Below, piece by piece: positions 6,895 to 11,076 of a DNA stretch of 11,076 nt (within the stretch, counting starts at the first letter, position 1; every line of letters starts with the position of its first letter). The DNA lies in the NCBI GenBank assembly GCA_002502605.1, contig DAPR01000016.1:1-11076 (forward strand), read 5' to 3'. Below the pieces are notes generated by a model, which saw only the letters and a program-made list of their open reading frames with translations, ran no database searches and had not been told where the DNA came from. The translations under genes and the position numbers were made by a program. This DNA comes from Euryarchaeota archaeon UBA258 (lineage in GTDB: Archaea > Thermoplasmatota > Poseidoniia > Poseidoniales > Poseidoniaceae).

Positions 6895-7614
6895 ATGGCG
6901 GGGCAAATCACCGGGGCAGAAGCCGTTTTGAAAGCCCTTGAATCTGGTGAGCCAATTTCGCTGGTGTTGGTCGATCGAGAAAAGGACACTGCGGCAATCC
7001 GAACGGCGTGTGAAACGTTGGGAATCCCCCTTGAGGAGGGCTCAACCAATGACCTGTGGCGAATGTCTGCAGACGGACATGTCGATGCCTTGGCCTTGAT
7101 TGGGCGTGTGGCAAAAGCGAACCTCGAAGAGGTGTTCGAGCGTGGAGGAACGATTTGGTTTTTCGACGGAGTCACCTACTCGACCAACCTTGGCTTTGCC
7201 ATTCGAACGGCTGAAGTTTCAGGTGCTGATGCCGTGGTGCTCAATGTAACAAAAACCCATGAAGAACGCAGAACAATTCGCCGTTCGAGCATGCGCGCAG
7301 ACCGGTTCATTCCGGTGGTGTACAGCACGACTGCGGAAATCTTAGCTGCTGCAACGACCCATGATGTTCGCATTATTGCTGTGGAAGATGTTGGCACTCA
7401 TGGGCCGTGGGACGAGGATCTCACCGGTGATGTGCTGCTTGTTGTCGGGGCCGAAAAAGAAGGCATTAGCAAAGACGTCCTGGATGCTGCTGATGCTTGT
7501 GTCCTCTTGCCAATGGACGGGTTCGTCCCCTCGTACAATCTCCAAGTGGCCGTTAGCGTTGTTGCCGTGGAAGCGCTTCGGCAGCGAAGAAGCACCTCAA
7601 TCGAACCGCAGTGA
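6895..7614 (+). CDS. SpoU/TrmH-family RNA 2'-O-methyltransferase
   Basis: The 239-residue protein belongs to the SPOUT class of AdoMet-dependent methyltransferases that methylate ribose 2'-OH groups in rRNA or tRNA. The C-terminal catalytic domain carries all three SpoU motifs: motif 1 NLGFAIRTAEVSGAD (98-112, with Asn98 and Arg104), motif 2 LLVVGAEKEGIS (181-192, with Glu187) and motif 3 LLPMDGFVPSYNLQVAVSV (204-222, with Asn215), the last two forming the AdoMet-binding knot. Residues 1-85 form a smaller N-terminal domain in the position of the L30e-like substrate-binding domain of RlmB/TrmH relatives. The substrate nucleotide is not predictable here. The start is ATG 6895, 25.5 bp from the centre of the divergent palindrome, which fits a leaderless mRNA. 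The last 18 bp overlap the convergent gene at 7597-8715. Confidence 0.93.
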   Translation: MAGQITGAEAVLKALESGEPISLVLVDREKDTAAIRTACETLGIPLEEGSTNDLWRMSADGHVDALALIGRVAKANLEEVFERGGTIWFFDGVTYSTNLGFAIRTAEVSGADAVVLNVTKTHEERRTIRRSSMRADRFIPVVYSTTAEILAAATTHDVRIIAVEDVGTHGPWDEDLTGDVLLVVGAEKEGISKDVLDAADACVLLPMDGFVPSYNLQVAVSVVAVEALRQRRSTSIEPQ

Positions 7615-8715
7615 AGCATCGATGCTGGATAAATCATCAACAGGTTTCGTGTGATTAATGTCAAGAAGGAACTCTGTTGCTGCTCGCTCTGAATCGCATG
7701 TGCATTCTTCAAGCAGGGCTGTAGAAATTATGGTTTGAATATCGGGTGCTGCCTTTGGGTAATGTGCAATAAGCACCTGCTTTGATGAGGCTGAAGCAAT
7801 CTCACACAAGGCGTGGATGATGTCGTGTTGCCAATCTTCATCGCGGTGTTTGAGAAGGAAGATAAAATCCTCCACTGCGTCCGAGCCCGCCATTCGTGCG
7901 TAGTTGTTGAGAATGAGGTGTTGAACACTGTGGTGGTTAATGCGAACCAATCGACGCATGACTGGCAACAGTTCCTTATTTCTGACATCCACAGTGAGTC
8001 CAAAGAGTTCGATCGCTCTGACCATAATGGCGTGGTCGACATGGCGAGTGTATTCAACAATCAACGGGAAATAGGGTTTGACTTTGATGCTGTGACGTCC
8101 AAAAACGATGGCTTCCAATGCAGCCATGATATGGGTCGGCTTTTTGGCCTGATACACGCACTGCTTCAGCAGGCGTTTGGCCGCCGCACCTTCTCGGGAG
8201 CCAAGGGATTCAATGGCACCTTCGATGACAGATTCATCCTCGTGCACGAACATAGACTTGATGTCGTCCAAAGGCAGGCATGAGTACAACGTCGTCGGCA
8301 AATGCTCTGGTTTTACACCGTCTGCATTCATCAACAAAAGAAGAGCGACACAAAGATCGAGATCCGGGACCTCGGAGTGCGCCTCTTCGCTCATTTGGAT
8401 GCAGATTTCCGCTCCATCGACGAAGGCCGGGACATGCCCTTGCATGTAATTGAGTTCCTCAAGCGAACGTTCTGCACATTTCAGCACGTCGACTTTGACT
8501 GTTGAATGGCCAACAACGCCAACAACGAGGGTCCGGTCGTCTGAGACTTCATACTCGAGGCCACCGTTTGACCCGTCGACAATTTGTTCAATCCAATCGA
8601 GAGCTCTGAGGTTGCGCTGGACCTCGTAAGGGTCGATGTCCCCTCTCATAGGCAAAGAACCGAAGAAGGTCTCAATGATGATTTTTGGCGGGGACTGCGT
8701 TTGCTCTGACTCCAT
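7597..8715 (-). CDS. Helical-repeat (HEAT-like) protein of unknown function
   Basis: I do not recognise this 372-residue soluble protein as a named family. No signal peptide or membrane segment is visible. Residues 1-120 form a mixed alpha/beta region with strands such as TLVVGVVGHSTVKVDVL and an acidic stretch. From about 145 on, the chain is almost all helical in 30-40-residue units, for example ESVIEGAIESLGSREGAAAKRLL, HIMAALEAIVFGRHSIKVKPYF, HAIMVRAIELFGLTV, SVQHLILNNYARMAGSDAVE and WQHDIIHALCEIASASSKQV. This periodicity resembles HEAT or Armadillo-type solenoids, which act as protein- or nucleic-acid-binding scaffolds (inference). The start is ATG 8715 with a TATA-like TTTAAGTAA about 24 bp upstream. 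Its 3' end overlaps the convergent methyltransferase gene by 18 bp, and the thioredoxin-like gene lies 36 bp upstream on the same strand. Confidence 0.82.
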   Translation of the reverse strand: MESEQTQSPPKIIIETFFGSLPMRGDIDPYEVQRNLRALDWIEQIVDGSNGGLEYEVSDDRTLVVGVVGHSTVKVDVLKCAERSLEELNYMQGHVPAFVDGAEICIQMSEEAHSEVPDLDLCVALLLLMNADGVKPEHLPTTLYSCLPLDDIKSMFVHEDESVIEGAIESLGSREGAAAKRLLKQCVYQAKKPTHIMAALEAIVFGRHSIKVKPYFPLIVEYTRHVDHAIMVRAIELFGLTVDVRNKELLPVMRRLVRINHHSVQHLILNNYARMAGSDAVEDFIFLLKHRDEDWQHDIIHALCEIASASSKQVLIAHYPKAAPDIQTIISTALLEECTCDSERAATEFLLDINHTKPVDDLSSIDASLRFD

Positions 8716-8734
8716 GGGAAAGCAGCGCTCGAGG

Positions 8735-8743
8735 TTACTTAAA
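8735..8743 (-). promoter_or_regulatory. TATA-like box for the helical-repeat protein gene
   Basis: The minus strand reads TTTAAGTAA, centred 24 bp before the ATG at 8715. It lies in the 36-bp gap after the thioredoxin-like gene. Spacing and A/T content fit a leaderless archaeal promoter, so this gene may have its own start site despite the short gap. Confidence 0.42.
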
Positions 8744-8751
8744 CAGCAGAA

Positions 8752-9258
8752 TCATTCCGATTGTGACCAGAATTCATCGATCTCTGCTTCGTCGACCATC
8801 GGGCCGATGTGCTTGTCGATGACCGTCCCATCAGCACCGATCAAAATCAGCGTTGGGGTGTTGTTGATTTCGAATTCTTGCGCCAGCTCGAGGTTCATAC
8901 CAAAGGGAGCATCAACAGTGCTGTCTTCCTTGCTCTCATTGACTTGAGTGTGCCAGTTCTGGAGACTTTCTAGGTCACCATCCCCCGCATCTGTAGAAAC
9001 AACAAGGTAGGTTTCATTGTCGAGATGGTTGGTCACAGCGTGCATGGTTGGCCGGCACTGATTGCACCATGAAGCAGAAAAATGCAGAATATAGCTTGTG
9101 CCGATCAATGAATCGCTCCCATATTCTTGCTCATCATCCGCCACCAAGGTAAATTCCGGTACCATTTTGCTGGATTCAGACCCTTCGCCTTCGAGGCAAC
9201 CAGGGGAAAAACTGAGCGCTGCAAGCAAGAGGGTGAGAAGGAGGGCTTTGATTCTCAT
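8752..9258 (-). CDS. Thioredoxin-fold lipoprotein (TlpA/AhpC-TSA-like)
   Basis: This 168-residue protein should be a membrane-tethered thiol-disulfide oxidoreductase facing the outside of the cell. The N-terminus MRIKALLLTLLLAALSFSPGC is a lipoprotein-type signal with Cys21 as the probable lipidation site, followed by an acidic linker (LEGEGSESSK). The thioredoxin domain has the strand YILHFSASWC, the redox pair Cys65-Asn-Gln-Cys68, the strand TYLVVSTDAG and the cis-proline loop NNTPTLILIG (Pro135), all in family order. Its length fits a TlpA/ResA-like protein rather than cytosolic thioredoxin. The CNQC dipeptide differs from the usual CGPC or CxPC, which should shift its redox potential. It may keep cysteines of exported proteins in the right state; several in this window have cysteine pairs (inference). 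The ATG at 9258 has an A/T-rich box about 25 bp upstream. Confidence 0.9.
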   Translation of the reverse strand: MRIKALLLTLLLAALSFSPGCLEGEGSESSKMVPEFTLVADDEQEYGSDSLIGTSYILHFSASWCNQCRPTMHAVTNHLDNETYLVVSTDAGDGDLESLQNWHTQVNESKEDSTVDAPFGMNLELAQEFEINNTPTLILIGADGTVIDKHIGPMVDEAEIDEFWSQSE

Positions 9259-9278
9259 AGCCGTGCTATGCGGTGGTC

Positions 9279-9288
9279 CTTTTCAATG
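9279..9288 (-). promoter_or_regulatory. TATA-like element for the thioredoxin-fold lipoprotein gene
   Basis: The minus strand reads CATTGAAAAG, centred 25.5 bp before the ATG at 9258, the leaderless spacing seen repeatedly in this window. It shares the 100-bp divergent gap with the promoter of the calcium-motif protein gene at 9359. Confidence 0.33.
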
Positions 9289-9328
9289 CCTCGCCTTTGA
9301 GGGCAATCGTGAGGCGAGAAGTGGTGGG

Positions 9329-9338
9329 TTTGATAACC
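9329..9338 (+). promoter_or_regulatory. TATA-like box for the calcium-motif surface protein gene
   Basis: TTTGATAACC is centred 25.5 bp before the ATG at 9359. If it is the TBP site, the alternative ATG at 9341 would lie upstream of the transcription start, so the box decides in favour of 9359. Confidence 0.42.
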
Positions 9339-9358
9339 CGATGAATTCACCGCTTTTC

Positions 9359-10366
9359 ATGCGCAAGGGACCAGTTTGGATTTGCCTCATTTTGCTTTTG
9401 GGTCTTTGCGTCCCCGAATTCAGTGGGGGTGAACCGATTGAACTGAGTGATTGGAGCGCCATGAACAGCGACAGTCAAGCCAATGAAACGGATGATTGTC
9501 CTGGAGTCAACGGAACATCGACCCATGATCGACACGGCTGCATCGATTCGGATGGCGATGGCTATTCAGACCCTGATGAAACGTGGAATGTGAGCATGGG
9601 CGCTGACGTGTTTCCCGACCGCCCCGATGCATGGAGCGATCTGGATGGTGACCTGTTCGCAGACCAACCCAACCTCGACATCACCGATGATTGTCCAACG
9701 CGGTACGGCACAAGTCGGTCCGTCTTGTTTGGATGTTCAGACATGGATTTTGACTGGATTCCAGATGTCTTAGATACCGACATCGATGGCGACGGTATTT
9801 CGAACGAACTCGAAATCGCTTCCTCCGGTGCTCTGTTTCAATACGATCCAATGGATGCCAACTCCTACCCCATCGATTCAGATTATGACACAATCCCTGA
9901 TGCGGTGGATGAAGACGATGACAACGATTTCTGGCCCGACACGGTCGAGTTGGACCGCGGCTCGGACCCTCTCGATGCCGAACAGACGCCCTTCAATCGG
10001 TACTTTGGAGTCACGACCGGATTCTTCTATTACGGCGGTTTTACCACCGATGACAAGTATGACGCTGAAGCATTGGAACTCTCGTTGTCTGGCCTGATGG
10101 AAATCGTGACTGAAGAACTGGTGATTCCGTTCCTGCTTATTCCAATTTATTTCTATGTGTTCTTTTCTCGCCGTCAGCGGTTTGAAGTCCTCAAGAATGA
10201 GATTTCAGAGGCGAAAACGGACAAAGAATTGTTCAAACTTGAATCGAACATCAATAAACTGATTGAAAACCGTAAGATCAAGACGCTGCACGGACTTATT
10301 TTGAGAAACACCATTGAGGAGCAAGAAGGAAAAATTCGAGCCTCCATTTCAGTTGAAGAAGAGTAA
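9359..10366 (+). CDS. Thrombospondin type 3-like calcium-motif surface protein with membrane helix and coiled-coil tail
   Basis: The 335-residue product starts with MRKGPVWICLILLLGLC, an export signal ending near residue 24. ATG 9359 is chosen over ATG 9341 because it puts the basic residues first and lies 25.5 bp after a TATA-like box; frames further upstream run into the divergent promoter. The outer part (about 46-206) carries thrombospondin type 3-like units: two DDCP...GT...GC blocks (46-61 and 110-126), each able to close a disulfide, and aspartate ladders such as DSDGDGYSDPDE, DTDIDGDGISNE and DEDDDNDFWPD, which in this family bind calcium. A membrane helix lies at about 254-270 (LVIPFLLIPIYFYVFF), followed by RRQR and a charged helical segment (272-325) with coiled-coil character on the cytoplasmic side. 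No specific function is known. It ends VEEE-stop inside the inverted repeat shared with the convergent gene. Confidence 0.88.
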   Translation: MRKGPVWICLILLLGLCVPEFSGGEPIELSDWSAMNSDSQANETDDCPGVNGTSTHDRHGCIDSDGDGYSDPDETWNVSMGADVFPDRPDAWSDLDGDLFADQPNLDITDDCPTRYGTSRSVLFGCSDMDFDWIPDVLDTDIDGDGISNELEIASSGALFQYDPMDANSYPIDSDYDTIPDAVDEDDDNDFWPDTVELDRGSDPLDAEQTPFNRYFGVTTGFFYYGGFTTDDKYDAEALELSLSGLMEIVTEELVIPFLLIPIYFYVFFSRRQRFEVLKNEISEAKTDKELFKLESNINKLIENRKIKTLHGLILRNTIEEQEGKIRASISVEEE

Positions 10367-10380
10367 TTCTACTCTTCTTC
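10355..10380. terminator. Perfect inverted repeat spanning two convergent stop codons
   Basis: GAAGAAGAGTA (10355-10365) is the exact reverse complement of TACTCTTCTTC (10370-10380), separated by ATTC. Both convergent genes end within it, the plus-strand one with GAA GAA GAG TAA and the minus-strand one with GAA GAA GAG TAG. An 11-bp stem with a 4-nt loop at a convergent junction is well placed as a bidirectional transcription end, and each transcript's distal arm is pyrimidine-rich. Confidence 0.5.
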
Positions 10381-11028
10381 GAGTGATTTCTTGACTGGCG
10401 AGCGTCGGGCTACTAACAAGACAAGCAGAAGCACTGCCGCACCTCCAGTGCCAACAGCGATGTAGAACAGCACGTCTTCAGGCGTCAGTTCTTCGTTTGC
10501 TTTTGCATCGTCCACCGGTTGGTCGTCATTGTTTTGGGCCACTCCAAAACTGCTGCCAATGCTTGGAGGCGTTGATGCATTATGGCTGTCCATGTCTTTG
10601 AACAGACGGATCGTTGCGTTCACCACTGAACCATCCGAGCGCAGGTCTTGGTAGCCATAATCGCCCTCGGTCCAATTGGCGTCGAAGACAACAAAGAACA
10701 TCGTCGTGCAGTTGGCGTCGAGTTTGGTGTTGTTCTCATCGGTTTCGCAGTACGCATGCAGTTCACCAGAATCCCAATCGAAGGTACCGTTGTAGAGCCC
10801 ATCACCATCATGGTCGTAAACCAGACGGTGTGTGAGATTTGACCCGTTGTCGGTGTTGTACCAAATGATGGAATCATTATGGAAAATTTCTGGGGAACTT
10901 TGCGAAAAGCCGTCGTCCTCGACAAGAACGGTGAAAGCACTTGCTGTGTGGGCGTTTGCGATGCCAGGGAGGGCCACTACGCTTGCTAAGAGAAGCACAA
11001 CAAGGACCGGTCCTGCAGTACGATGCAT
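10369..11028 (-). CDS. Cupredoxin-like exported protein with C-terminal membrane anchor
   Basis: The 219-residue product has a signal peptide (MHRTAGPVLVVLLLASVVALPGIANA) that would leave His27 as the mature N-terminus. The domain at about 30-144 follows a plastocyanin-like outline: SIIWYNTDNGSNLTHRLVYD corresponds to the 'V.W.N.D...H.V' region with His67, and NWTEGDYGYQDLRSDGSVVNATIRL corresponds to the final 'G.Y.Y.C..H..M.G.I.V' hairpin. That hairpin lacks the usual Cys, His and Met copper ligands, so type 1 copper binding is doubtful. Cys94 and Cys107 may form a disulfide. An acidic linker (150-183) leads to a membrane helix (about 186-207) and the basic ARRSPVKK tail. ATG 11028 is preferred to ATG 11052 because a TATA-like box (11053-11060) directly abuts the latter. 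It ends LEEE-stop, 2 bp from the convergent gene. Confidence 0.82.
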   Translation of the reverse strand: MHRTAGPVLVVLLLASVVALPGIANAHTASAFTVLVEDDGFSQSSPEIFHNDSIIWYNTDNGSNLTHRLVYDHDGDGLYNGTFDWDSGELHAYCETDENNTKLDANCTTMFFVVFDANWTEGDYGYQDLRSDGSVVNATIRLFKDMDSHNASTPPSIGSSFGVAQNNDDQPVDDAKANEELTPEDVLFYIAVGTGGAAVLLLVLLVARRSPVKKSLEEE

Positions 11029-11052
11029 GGTATGGGTGGCTTGGCCAGCCAT

Positions 11053-11060
11053 AGATAAAA
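11053..11060 (-). promoter_or_regulatory. TATA-like box for the cupredoxin-like gene
   Basis: The minus strand reads TTTTATCT, centred about 28 bp before the ATG at 11028. It abuts the alternative ATG at 11052, so if it is the TBP site the longer start could not be on the mRNA. Confidence 0.45.
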
Positions 11061-11076
11061 CATAGCAAGCAAAGAC

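Noticed and set aside
7813..8283. Plus-strand open frame of 156 codons opposite the helical-repeat gene
   Set aside because: The minus-strand frame is longer, has a TATA-like box at leaderless spacing and shows regular helical periodicity. The plus frame shows none of these.
9098..9358. Longer start of the calcium-motif protein at 9098
   Set aside because: It would run antisense through the thioredoxin-like gene and the divergent promoter, and would bury the signal peptide internally.
1..11076. CRISPR array, tRNA or rRNA gene, insertion sequence, integrase, toxin-antitoxin or other defence module
   Set aside because: I saw no regularly spaced direct repeats, cloverleaf or conserved rRNA segments, terminal inverted repeats, transposase motifs or defence nuclease/ATPase motifs. 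Gene density and style look like ordinary chromosome.

Overview
The window looks like a piece of a marine planktonic archaeal genome, most likely a Marine Group II (Candidatus Poseidoniales) euryarchaeote. Ribosomal protein eL15 (L15e), which is found only in archaea and eukaryotes, rules out bacteria. Several genes have A/T-rich TATA-like boxes centred about 24-28 bp before the start codon, as expected for leaderless archaeal mRNAs. The wealth of PKD, thrombospondin-type-3 and cupredoxin-like surface proteins fits that lineage. The genus-level assignment is inference from style, not from a database match.

Layout. Bases 1-1653 (minus) hold the first 551 codons of an exported protein of unknown function that runs off the left edge. 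Bases 1735-4188 (minus) encode an 817-residue membrane-anchored surface protein with two related N-terminal beta domains, three PKD domains, one membrane segment and a C-terminal zinc ribbon predicted to lie in the cytoplasm. Bases 4235-5636 (minus) are a tight pair: a PRC-barrel protein followed 4 nt later by tRNase Z. Upstream of these, still on the minus strand, are eL15 (5746-6348) and a single-domain rhodanese (6470-6844). A short palindromic divergent promoter separates the rhodanese from a plus-strand SpoU/TrmH-type RNA 2'-O-methyltransferase (6895-7614). The methyltransferase gene runs 18 bp into the end of a convergent minus-strand helical-repeat protein gene (7597-8715). Next come a thioredoxin-fold lipoprotein (8752-9258, minus), a divergent calcium-motif surface protein with a cytoplasmic coiled-coil tail (9359-10366, plus), and a convergent cupredoxin-like membrane-anchored protein (10369-11028, minus). 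The last two stop codons lie in one perfect inverted repeat.

Functionally the middle (4235-7614) is an RNA and translation neighbourhood: ribosomal protein, tRNA 3'-end processing and RNA methylation. Both flanks are rich in cell-surface proteins: five of the eleven genes carry an export signal. I found no CRISPR array, tRNA, rRNA, transposase, integrase or recognisable defence system. The most notable items are the transmembrane PKD/zinc-ribbon architecture, the symmetric divergent promoter, the shared-stop palindrome, and a promoter geometry that resets several start codons.
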